From contig JAHITG010000057.1 of assembly GCA_018817865.1 (NCBI GenBank), forward strand, positions 1 through 5,504: 5,504 nucleotides of DNA, given 5' to 3'. A model generated the notes under the pieces. The model was not told the origin of the DNA. It searched no databases and was given only the letters and a program-made list of their open reading frames with translations. Source of the DNA: Spirochaetota bacterium (lineage in GTDB: Bacteria; Spirochaetota; JAHITG01). Position numbers and translations under genes: made by a program. Shown here one piece after another: positions 1-4,983 of the stretch. Each line of letters starts with the position of its first letter. Position 1 is the stretch's first letter.

Positions 1-460
1 TACTCTTCCATAATTCTTTACCGGCTGAAGATAAACAGATCAACCGTCCATTGGTATTTCCTGCCAGTATCTTTCCCTGGACAAGTCCGAATTTTGAAAT
101 AGAAGAGCCTATATCAATATTAAAAAGGATATTACCATTTTCTCCGTCAAAAGCAGTTATATGTCCTGAATGTGAAAGAGCAATAAAATCATTGATCCTG
201 TCATTATTAGCCTTTATATGGTCAATATAATATAGATCCTTATCAATATTCTGAAAAGCACTTTTACTCTGCCAGAGGAGCTTGAATTGACCGGCCATTT
301 TAGGGATCTGGTTTACTTTTTTTGGTTTTTTAATTCTAATATTGCCGATATGAAAATTCAGCCATATCAACAGGATAATGACCAATACATTCCAGACAAT
401 AAAAAAATTATACAGAAAAAATTTAAGATTGTATTCTTTTAACTGTTTGTTATCTGACAT
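1..460 (-). CDS. Membrane-anchored PQQ-like beta-propeller protein (3' end beyond window)
   Basis: I read 153 codons without a stop from ATG at 460 to the left edge, so the C-terminus is missing. A short charged N-terminus is followed by one hydrophobic segment at about residues 14-34, then a basic linker (KKPKK near 44-48). From about residue 92 there are blade-like repeats: GHITAFDGENGNILF (99-113) and GRLICLSSAGKELWK (138-152). These match the general PQQ/WD-like pattern in which a strand, an Asp/Gly turn and a closing Leu-Trp or Leu-Phe recur. The expected topology is N-in with the propeller outside the inner membrane. The gene starts 8 bp after the glycosyltransferase stop and has no strong Shine-Dalgarno, so translational coupling is likely. 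Propellers of this kind often act as scaffolds or bind ligands. A role in polysaccharide assembly or sensing is inferred only from the neighbour. No enzyme residues are visible. Confidence 0.75.
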   Translation of the reverse strand, partial: MSDNKQLKEYNLKFFLYNFFIVWNVLVIILLIWLNFHIGNIRIKKPKKVNQIPKMAGQFKLLWQSKSAFQNIDKDLYYIDHIKANNDRINDFIALSHSGHITAFDGENGNILFNIDIGSSISKFGLVQGKILAGNTNGRLICLSSAGKELWKS

Positions 461-468
461 CTTAAAAA

Positions 469-1716
469 TTATTTGACCGAAGTATCCTCACGCTGGACGG
501 CTAACTCCTTTCTGGACCCGTCTGTCCAAATAACACTACGGGTATGCCAGCTCGGGTCTGCCATTGTGAAAAATCCGTAAATCCGGATCGGTGTCAGGAT
601 CAATGTCATAAATATCGAATATAACGGTAAAAGCTTTACATCCCCGGGATGTGCCTTAAAATGGTCCAGCTGCTTGACACCAATAGATAAATTCATGGCA
701 AATAAGGCAAAGATCACATCAAAAATGAACTGTGCCATATTTACAAACCTTCCGCCAAAAATAAGTAATTGAATAACAACGTTAATCTCTACAATAATAA
801 AGAAAAATGGAGTGATGATATCAGTTACAAAAGAAAAAAATGTAAAAGGATGTTTATAAAGCCAGGGGAAAGAAAGAAGAGTTTCTCTCTGGCTGGAACG
901 GGCCCACCGTAATTGCTGTTTTAAAAATCCGATGAAGGTATCAGGGCAATTTGTATATACTAAAGAAGTAGACTGCATAATGGTCTTATACCCCTTCTTT
1001 AAAACATGGGAAGTTAAAAACCGGTCATCACCGCTGTTGCAATTTTTGCCCAGGAATCTTTCATTTACAAACCGGTCAAGGCAATCAACAATAAGCTCTC
1101 TTCTAAAAGCAATAAAACGGCCCGGGAGACATCCCACGGCACCAAAACTGCTCTGTGCCCGCTGGCTGATAGAAAATCGAATATCCTCCATCCAGCCTGC
1201 GAATTTCCTTACAATAGATGTCCTTGCATTTAGGATCATCTGTGTGGAAGTAGCTCCACCAACTTTTTTATCTTTAAACGGCTTCAATAGTTCTTTCAGG
1301 GAGCCTTTTGTCAGGACCGTATCACTATCTAAGAGCAGAGTGATGCTTCCTGTTGCTTTTTGAACACCAAGAGCCACGGCCGGTCTTTTAGCCGGCTGAG
1401 GCAGTTTATAGACTCGAGCATTAAAAGATAATGCGATCTCCTCCAGCTTTAACTCATTCTCTCCTCCGCCGTTTATAACTACGATGATCTCTTTAGGATT
1501 TTCATCATGTACACTTTTTAAGCATCTTTTAAAAAGAGATAAATTTTCATTATATACAGGTATTATGGCCGATACCTCTTCATGATGCGCTTCTAAGTAA
1601 GGTTTATATCTTTTCGAGAGCAGCCATCTCAGCATAAATACGATCCAGATATAAATAATAAAGATAAACCCTATTGTCAGATTGCCATTTAAAAAATAAT
1701 CAAGTAACCAAAACAT
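469..1716 (-). CDS. Processive family 2 glycosyltransferase, hyaluronan/cellulose synthase-like
   Basis: A 415-residue membrane glycosyltransferase, probably polymerising or elongating a beta-linked extracellular polysaccharide from a nucleotide sugar on the cytoplasmic face. An N-terminal membrane segment (about 13-33) precedes a GT-A domain starting at SAIIPVYNEN (49-58). Visible motifs are DSD (130-132, nucleotide/metal binding), GDDR (229-232, the usual position of the catalytic base) and QQLRW (267-271, the QxxRW acceptor/product motif). Three hydrophobic regions follow at about 293-320, 329-350 and 367-390, then an SWHTR tail resembling the W-x-T motif of hyaluronan synthases. Length and order fit the NodC/HAS/BcsA-like class. 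The ATG at 1716 is preferred because AAGGAG lies 6 bp upstream. An in-frame TTG at 1734 would lie upstream of that Shine-Dalgarno. First gene of a leftward operon with the propeller protein. The polymer made cannot be read from the sequence. Confidence 0.9.
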   Translation of the reverse strand: MFWLLDYFLNGNLTIGFIFIIYIWIVFMLRWLLSKRYKPYLEAHHEEVSAIIPVYNENLSLFKRCLKSVHDENPKEIIVVINGGGENELKLEEIALSFNARVYKLPQPAKRPAVALGVQKATGSITLLLDSDTVLTKGSLKELLKPFKDKKVGGATSTQMILNARTSIVRKFAGWMEDIRFSISQRAQSSFGAVGCLPGRFIAFRRELIVDCLDRFVNERFLGKNCNSGDDRFLTSHVLKKGYKTIMQSTSLVYTNCPDTFIGFLKQQLRWARSSQRETLLSFPWLYKHPFTFFSFVTDIITPFFFIIVEINVVIQLLIFGGRFVNMAQFIFDVIFALFAMNLSIGVKQLDHFKAHPGDVKLLPLYSIFMTLILTPIRIYGFFTMADPSWHTRSVIWTDGSRKELAVQREDTSVK

Positions 1717-1722
1717 TATAAA

Positions 1723-1728
1723 CTCCTT
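1723..1728 (-). promoter_or_regulatory. Ribosome binding site fixing the glycosyltransferase start
   Basis: On the minus strand AAGGAG is followed by a 6-nt spacer and ATG at 1716. It overlaps codons that would follow a TTG at 1734, so it decides in favour of the shorter protein. Confidence 0.8.
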
Positions 1729-1750
1729 ATCCAAGTGTTATTTTAGAAAG

Positions 1751-1778
1751 AAAATAATCATATAAATTACTTTGTCAA
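1751..1778 (-). promoter_or_regulatory. Candidate sigma-70-type promoter of the glycosyltransferase operon
   Basis: On the minus strand a perfect TTGACA (1778-1773) is followed, after 16 bp, by TATTTT (1756-1751). That matches the -10 consensus at four of six positions. The leader to ATG 1716 would be roughly 30 nt. The -35 box touches the left end of the repeat array (tail copy beginning at 1779). The -10 assignment is the weaker part. Confidence 0.5.
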
Positions 1779-1797
1779 GTAAAAAAGATATGGTCGG

Positions 1798-1837
1798 TAA
1801 ATTCAAAAATGCAGTTACACCTGCATTTTTGAATTTA
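1798..1837. repeat. Left end hairpin of the array (tail facing inverted tail)
   Basis: A perfect 17-bp inverted repeat: arm 1798-1814 (TAAATTCAAAAATGCAG), centre TTACAC, arm 1821-1837. The left arm is the end of a forward tail copy. The right arm begins an inverted tail that continues to the T-run before unit 1. It mirrors the hairpin at the right end of the array. Confidence 0.85.
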
Positions 1838-1845
1838 ACTTTGCT

Positions 1846-1884
1846 TTTTTACCCTTGTGCATCTCTGATGCACAAGGGTAAAAA
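1846..1884. repeat. Unit 1 palindrome
   Basis: A perfect 18-bp stem: arms 1846-1863 and 1867-1884 around centre TCT. The core arm ACCCTTGTGCATC differs from the other units, yet its partner arm has the matching changes. T-run on the left, A-run on the right. Confidence 0.88.
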
Positions 1885-1922
1885 GAAATACTCGAAGAGA
1901 TGCAAAAATGCAATAATACATC

Positions 1923-1935
1923 ACCCCAGTACATC
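1923..1935. repeat. Unit 2, half palindrome (broken copy)
   Basis: The left arm ACCCCAGTACATC is identical to the left arm of unit 4 (2069-2081), but no complementary right arm follows. Unrelated A/T-rich sequence and another hairpin (1955-1990) occupy the place of the right arm and most of the tail. Only AAAATGCA at the end recalls the tail. Confidence 0.75.
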
Positions 1936-1954
1936 GCTTATAAAGTATTTATTA

Positions 1955-1990
1955 AACAGGAGGCAGGTCAGACAAAACCTGCCTCCTGTT
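1955..1990. repeat. G+C-richer 14-bp perfect hairpin inside broken unit 2
   Basis: Arms AACAGGAGGCAGGT (1955-1968) and its exact complement (1977-1990) surround an 8-nt centre, CAGACAAA. The sequence is unrelated to the array palindromes. One arm contains AGGAGG and the other CCTCCT, the Shine-Dalgarno and anti-Shine-Dalgarno sequences. No T-run follows on the plus strand; on the minus strand only TTTAATAAAT follows, a poor terminator tail. Confidence 0.82.
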
Positions 1991-1999
1991 GGAAAATGC

Positions 2000-2028
2000 A
2001 TCCAAGTGCCTCAGGGATGCACTTGGGT
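2000..2028. repeat. Unit 3 palindrome
   Basis: Arms CCAAGTGC and GCACTTGG with centre region CTCAGGGAT; the inner C/T pair is mismatched as in units 5 and 6. The outermost CCC is TCC here, leaving a G.T pair. The palindrome core from 2002 and its tail match unit 6 base for base for about 62 bp. Confidence 0.85.
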
Positions 2029-2066
2029 AAAAAAGTAAGGTTGAGAATCAAAAATGTAATAATAGA

Positions 2067-2099
2067 TTACCCCAGTACATCAGCGATGTACTGGGGTGA
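2067..2099. repeat. Unit 4 palindrome
   Basis: Perfect 13-bp arms, ACCCCAGTACATC (2069-2081) and 2085-2097, around centre AGC; pairing extends two more positions if a G.T is allowed. Its tail is also a variant, with AGCAGAGTTAAGAATC in place of AGTAAGGTTGAGAATC. Confidence 0.88.
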
Positions 2100-2134
2100 A
2101 AAAGCAGAGTTAAGAATCAAAATGCATTGACAGA

Positions 2135-2167
2135 TTACCCAAGTGCCTCAGGGATGCACTTGGGTAA
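2135..2167. repeat. Unit 5 palindrome
   Basis: Arms 2135-2149 and 2153-2167 around centre AGG: 15 positions with one C/T mismatch, core CCCAAGTGC. The first 59 bases of the unit are identical to unit 6. Confidence 0.88.
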
Positions 2168-2203
2168 AAAAGTAAGGTTGAGAATCAAAAATGCTACAAT
2201 ACA

Positions 2204-2236
2204 TTACCCAAGTGCCTCAGGGATGCACTTGGGTAA
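2204..2236. repeat. Unit 6 palindrome
   Basis: Arms 2204-2218 and 2222-2236 around centre AGG, same sequence and same single mismatch as unit 5. Its tail (2237-2264) is followed immediately by an inverted tail that closes the array. Confidence 0.88.
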
Positions 2237-2248
2237 AAAAGTAAGGTT

Positions 2249-2284
2249 GAGAATCAAAAATGTAATAATACATTTTTGATTCTC
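2249..2284. repeat. Right end hairpin of the array (tail facing inverted tail)
   Basis: A perfect 16-bp inverted repeat: GAGAATCAAAAATGTA (2249-2264), centre ATAA, complement 2269-2284. The left arm is the tail of unit 6; the right arm is the same tail inverted. The following bases reach a T-run (CCTTTTTTA, 2295-2303), as inverted tails do elsewhere, although the part between is diverged. Confidence 0.88.
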
Positions 2285-2310
2285 TTCTCCCACACCTTTT
2301 TTAAAAATAT

Positions 2311-2338
2311 TTGACAAATAAAAAAAATTATATAAGTT
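2311..2338 (+). promoter_or_regulatory. Candidate promoter of the outer-membrane protein gene
   Basis: TTGACA at 2311-2316 lies in a strongly A/T-rich stretch just right of the array. The best -10 is unclear: TATAAG (2331-2336) has a spacer of only 14 bp and TAAGTT (2333-2338) has 16 bp but a weak match. It resembles the outward promoter at the other array end (T-run, then TTGACAAA, then a TTATAT-like segment). Confidence 0.45.
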
Positions 2339-2362
2339 TAAACCTGAAATTATTACAATCCC

Positions 2363-2367
2363 GGAGG
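2363..2367 (+). promoter_or_regulatory. Ribosome binding site of the outer-membrane protein gene
   Basis: GGAGG ends 5 nt before ATG at 2373. A TTG directly before that ATG (2370) would leave only 2 nt, so the ATG is taken as the start. Confidence 0.8.
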
Positions 2368-2372
2368 TCTTG

Positions 2373-3104
2373 ATGAACAGTAAATTTACTGCCATTGCGC
2401 TTATTATATTAATCATCACAGTAAATCTGTATTCAGCCAATGATCCTCTAAATATAACATCGCTTCGTGATGAAATAAAAAAGGAAGCACAAAAAGAATT
2501 TGAAAGCGTAATGGACATCTTCAGCTCCGGATTGAACAGCGGGATCTATGCTGCAGTCAGCGGAAAAGTGCTTTCCGTTGGGATCCAGGCTAATATTATT
2601 CCGATCAAAGATGAGGGTTTATTACGCGATGCTGATATTTCATCATTGATCCTCCCTTTTCTGTATGCCGGAGCGCGGATTCCCGGATTCGGTATCAATC
2701 TTTTTGCCAGGGGAGCCGCTTTCCCCTACAAGGATAAGACCACAACAATAATCGGCCTGGGGGGCGGCTGGGAGCCTGATCTTTTACCTGTGATCATGAC
2801 AAAACTAATAATTCAATATCATTTTTTAAAAGATTTTCCTTACATTGAAGGAAATTCATTTGGGATGACCATGCTGATGGCCATTACAATAATACCCCTT
2901 ATACATCCATTCATCTCATTTGGACTGAATAATTCTACCTTCGCCGCACCCGGAGTTCAGGTGCTGGATGAAACAGAAAGCTTTACCATGAATGAAAACA
3001 AGGTTCAGGCAGGCGTAGGGGTCCATTTTTTAAATTTTATCACGCTTGAAGCCGGATTTATGCCGGCATTTACAGGCTCACTAAGTCTGGGCCTTTCATT
3101 TTAA
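2373..3104 (+). CDS. Exported protein, probable small outer-membrane beta-barrel
   Basis: A 243-residue protein I cannot assign to a named family. The N-terminus (Lys-4, then a hydrophobic run to about residue 20, then LYSAND) looks like a signal peptide cleaved near residue 21-22; no lipobox cysteine is present. A short charged helix-like segment follows (EIKKEAQKEFESVM). The rest is rich in Gly and in alternating hydrophobic stretches such as SGKVLSVGIQANI and GARIPGFGINLFARG. It ends in SLSLGLSF, with a terminal Phe and alternating hydrophobics as in BAM-recognised barrel proteins. GGAGG with 5-nt spacing supports the start. First of two rightward genes, 86 bp before the tail-anchored protein, and divergent from the polysaccharide operon across the repeat array. 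It could alternatively be a periplasmic protein. Barrel assignment is moderate; specific function unknown. Confidence 0.75.
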   Translation: MNSKFTAIALIILIITVNLYSANDPLNITSLRDEIKKEAQKEFESVMDIFSSGLNSGIYAAVSGKVLSVGIQANIIPIKDEGLLRDADISSLILPFLYAGARIPGFGINLFARGAAFPYKDKTTTIIGLGGGWEPDLLPVIMTKLIIQYHFLKDFPYIEGNSFGMTMLMAITIIPLIHPFISFGLNNSTFAAPGVQVLDETESFTMNENKVQAGVGVHFLNFITLEAGFMPAFTGSLSLGLSF

Positions 3105-3123
3105 AAATAATAAATATTACGGA

Positions 3124-3141
3124 TTAGAGATAAATCTCTAA
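3124..3141. repeat. Short inverted repeat between the rightward genes
   Basis: TTAGAGAT and ATCTCTAA are separated by AA. It lies 20 bp after the upstream stop and 49 bp before the next ATG, with no T-run, so it is not a convincing terminator. It could be an operator-like site or chance in A/T-rich DNA. Confidence 0.4.
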
Positions 3142-3190
3142 AAAGTCACTCTGATATTGCCGATATTATGTATATAGATAAGAGCATTAT

Positions 3191-4231
3191 ATGACAGATA
3201 GACAAAATGAACAAGATATTGAATCTTATTACCTGCTAAAAGGACGCTTTAAAGGAGCTGACAGCAATACTTTCGGCTTATTTATTATGTACCTGTCCAT
3301 AAACATTAAGGCGGTAGACAATGTCCTTGTAGCGGCGTCCCATTTCAGCAGTTTATATGATACTTCTCCCACCATTCCATGGGATGCATTTGAAGAAAAG
3401 ATCACTCAATTAAAATGGAAGGGTGAGATCTCGGTCAACACCTCTCACGACCTTCAACTGCTGTTAACCAATTCGATCAAGCAGGATATGGCTGAAGAAA
3501 TAATCGATGCTATCGGCAAACAGCAGAATAATAAAATTGATCACACTCTGTCCAATATACTGATAAAAGGATTGATCGATAAAAATGTCAAGCTTGAATT
3601 CAGCGCAGAGAAGGTCACACAGCGGGATATGATCCAGGTAAAGGACGAACGGGCCAGAAGAGAAAAAGATGAGAAAGAAGCTAAAGAACGGGAAGCGGTC
3701 CGGAAGGCTGAAACTCAAAAATATAAAGTCGAAGATGGTGCTGTTACATTACCCGTAAATCTGGTCCTGGCACCGGTAAGCGGTATCCCGATCTATGATA
3801 TTAAAGCCGGCGATCTGATCATGGTAAAGATAGACGGGGCCACTGAACGCGGGAATTACTTCATCGATCTGTTAAATGCACGAACACCCGAAGGCGAGGT
3901 CACGGCCGTAAAAGGTTCTGTTAAAGAAATTTCCATGAATGCTCTAGGTGAATTTGAACTTCTGGTAGAGATTGGACCGGGCATATACGGAAAATCTCTG
4001 GAATCGGAGCAGGTTAAGATAAAGAAATATGATATCAGGGAAGAAAAAATAAAATTACAGAGCACATCTGTACAGAACCCGCAAATGTCTGCCATGGCAA
4101 ACAACAACCAGACCATTATAAATCCAAAAGCTTCAGGCGGGAATAAAGATTACTTCATATGGGTAGTAGGCGGAATTACATTTCTGCTGGCTATCCTGAT
4201 CATGTATCTTCTGTTTTCGGGTCTTTTATAA
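3191..4231 (+). CDS. Tail-anchored membrane protein of unknown function (possibly DUF4899-like)
   Basis: 346 residues, no signal peptide. The N-terminal part (about 1-140) looks globular and mixed alpha/beta. A highly charged stretch at about 141-180, rich in Lys, Glu and Arg (EKDEKEAKEREAVRKAE), is probably a long helix or coiled coil. A second domain begins near 189 with VNLVLAPVSGIPIYDIKAGD and contains a Gly-rich segment (IGPGIYGKSLESE). A polar Asn/Gln-rich linker leads to one hydrophobic segment at about 321-345 ending the protein, so most of it should face the cytoplasm. From memory the second domain recalls DUF4899 proteins of spirochaetes and fusobacteria; I could not check this. A weak AAGAG lies 6 nt before the ATG. 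It follows the barrel-like gene by 86 bp, so co-transcription is possible. Its stop overlaps that of ccdA. Function unknown. Confidence 0.8.
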   Translation: MTDRQNEQDIESYYLLKGRFKGADSNTFGLFIMYLSINIKAVDNVLVAASHFSSLYDTSPTIPWDAFEEKITQLKWKGEISVNTSHDLQLLLTNSIKQDMAEEIIDAIGKQQNNKIDHTLSNILIKGLIDKNVKLEFSAEKVTQRDMIQVKDERARREKDEKEAKEREAVRKAETQKYKVEDGAVTLPVNLVLAPVSGIPIYDIKAGDLIMVKIDGATERGNYFIDLLNARTPEGEVTAVKGSVKEISMNALGEFELLVEIGPGIYGKSLESEQVKIKKYDIREEKIKLQSTSVQNPQMSAMANNNQTIINPKASGGNKDYFIWVVGGITFLLAILIMYLLFSGLL

Positions 4232-4924
4232 AAAGATCGAACCCAGTTTATTAAAATTACCTGTCAACATATAGATCCCTATTATGATCAGTAAAATACC
4301 GCTGATGATCTTTACTGCCGCCATATACTTTTTAAACCTGGAGATAAACTTTAAAAAGTAATCCATGAAGATCCCGGTTAACAAAAACGGGATACCCAAT
4401 CCGAGAGAATAAACCAGAAGCAGGATCACACCCTTCCATAGTGTTGCCTGGGTACTGGCAAGGGCTAAAATGCCTGCCAGGATAGGGCCTATGCAGGGAG
4501 TCCAGGCAAAACCAAATGCGATCCCCACAAGAAAGGCGCCGATAATACCAAAACTTTTTTTATCCATCTTCAGGCTTTTTTGATAATAAAGGAATTTAAT
4601 CTCAAAAAGCCCGATAGTATGAAGGCCGAAAAAAATAATAATTCCACCGAATATATAATTTAAAACCCTCTGATCAATTATGAATAATATTCCTTTTATA
4701 ACCACCTGAAGCAATATGAAGACCAGTGTAAATCCAAAAATAAAAAAAAGAGAATTAATAACCGTGATCTTCTTCACATTCACTTTTTTACTGGTATCAG
4801 TCAATTCTTTTGAAGACAGGCCTGTTATCAAAGATATATAGCCGGGTATAACAGGTAAAACACATGGGGATAGAAAAGAGAGGATCCCTGCTGTAAAAGC
4901 GGTTAATATCGTTAACTGTTCCAT
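4226..4924 (-). CDS. ccdA: CcdA-type cytochrome c biogenesis / thiol-disulfide transmembrane protein
   Basis: A 232-residue polytopic inner-membrane protein of the CcdA/DsbD membrane-domain family, which passes electrons from cytoplasmic thioredoxin to periplasmic thiol-disulfide partners (for example in cytochrome c maturation). Six hydrophobic segments lie at about 8-33, 53-83, 87-107, 125-155, 162-187 and 199-221. The paired redox cysteines are in the diagnostic motifs LSPCVLP (C21) and TPCIGP (C144), at equivalent places in the two inverted halves. Length fits stand-alone CcdA; there is no fused thioredoxin or DsbD domain. AAAAGGA, 7 nt before the ATG, supports the start. It lies 39 bp downstream of the lgt-like gene on the same strand, a probable operon. 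The 3' end overlaps the convergent gene by 6 bp. No cytochrome or thioredoxin gene is visible here, so its partner is unknown. Confidence 0.93.
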   Translation of the reverse strand: MEQLTILTAFTAGILSFLSPCVLPVIPGYISLITGLSSKELTDTSKKVNVKKITVINSLFFIFGFTLVFILLQVVIKGILFIIDQRVLNYIFGGIIIFFGLHTIGLFEIKFLYYQKSLKMDKKSFGIIGAFLVGIAFGFAWTPCIGPILAGILALASTQATLWKGVILLLVYSLGLGIPFLLTGIFMDYFLKFISRFKKYMAAVKIISGILLIIIGIYMLTGNFNKLGSIFL

Positions 4925-4931
4925 AAGAATA

Positions 4932-4938
4932 TCCTTTT
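4932..4938 (-). promoter_or_regulatory. Ribosome binding site of ccdA
   Basis: AAAAGGA on the minus strand, 7 nt before ATG at 4924, within the 39-bp gap after the lgt-like stop. The gap has no room for an obvious separate promoter. Confidence 0.65.
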
Positions 4939-4961
4939 ATGTTCCTTTTTTATTTATAATG

Positions 4962-4983
4962 CATTACGATCGTGATCGTAATG
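4962..4983. repeat. Perfect 10-bp inverted repeat across the lgt-like stop codon
   Basis: CATTACGATC and GATCGTAATG are separated by GT. The element contains the last codons (Leu-Arg-Ser-Arg-Ser) and stop of the lgt-like gene and lies 38 bp before ccdA. No T-run follows on either strand, so it is not a typical terminator. It could be an mRNA stem between the two cistrons or a protein-binding site. Confidence 0.7.

Larger units (their letters stand above)
1779..2284. repeat. Tandem array of ~69-bp palindrome-plus-tail units
   Basis: This stretch fills most of the 656-bp gap between the divergent genes. Six units start at 1851, 1923, 2000, 2069, 2137 and 2206 (first A of ACCC or its equivalent), giving steps of 72, 77, 69, 68 and 69 bp. 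Each intact unit is a palindrome of about 29 bp, ACCC-NN-GTGC-[A/C]TC with its complement around a 3-nt centre, then a tail of about 40 bp. The tail reads AAAAAAGTAAGGTTGAGAAT, then CAAAAATG and an A/T-rich end finishing in ACAT or AGAT. Units 3, 5 and 6 are nearly identical; units 1 and 4 have other arm sequences; unit 2 is broken. A further tail copy lies at 1779-1814. Open frames inside it have no supporting Shine-Dalgarno or protein-like content, so I treat it as non-coding. Function unknown. A mobile palindromic element family (REP/MITE-like), a protein-binding array or a transcribed hairpin array are all possible. Confidence 0.88.

Noticed and set aside
932..1363. Open frame antisense to the glycosyltransferase
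   Set aside because: It lies wholly inside a gene with clear catalytic motifs on the other strand; a shadow frame.
1717..1734. TTG start at 1734 for the glycosyltransferase
   Set aside because: The Shine-Dalgarno AAGGAG lies downstream of this TTG and is correctly spaced for ATG at 1716.
1966..1987. Seven-codon minus-strand leader peptide (AGGAGG, then TTG, ending TAA TAA) in the 1955-1990 hairpin
   Set aside because: Very short, TTG start, upstream of the likely promoter of the leftward operon, and explainable by chance from the palindromic AGGAGG/CCTCCT arms.
1772..2130. Small open frames running through the repeat array on the plus strand (1772-2038, 1900-2130)
   Set aside because: They are made largely of repeat units, lack a placed Shine-Dalgarno and give low-complexity, unprotein-like sequence.
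1846..2240. Tandem intrinsic terminators
   Set aside because: Stems are followed by A-runs on the plus strand and lack a trailing T-run on the minus strand. The flanking genes diverge, so no gene ends here.
1846..2284. CRISPR array
   Set aside because: Spacing is CRISPR-like, but the parts between palindromes are themselves conserved copies rather than unique spacers, while the palindromes vary. No cas genes are seen.
1846..2284. Integron attC sites or gene cassettes
   Set aside because: No convincing GTTRRRY/RYYYAAC core sites, no cassette genes and no integrase; the unit is too short and tandem.
2204..2518. Minus-strand open frame across the array end and the signal-peptide coding region
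   Set aside because: It overlaps a gene with a strong ribosome binding site and signal peptide on the plus strand, and starts or ends in repeats.
3464..4116. Two minus-strand open frames inside the tail-anchored protein gene (3464-3718, 3856-4116)
   Set aside because: Shadows of the plus-strand gene, with no ribosome binding site or recognisable domain.
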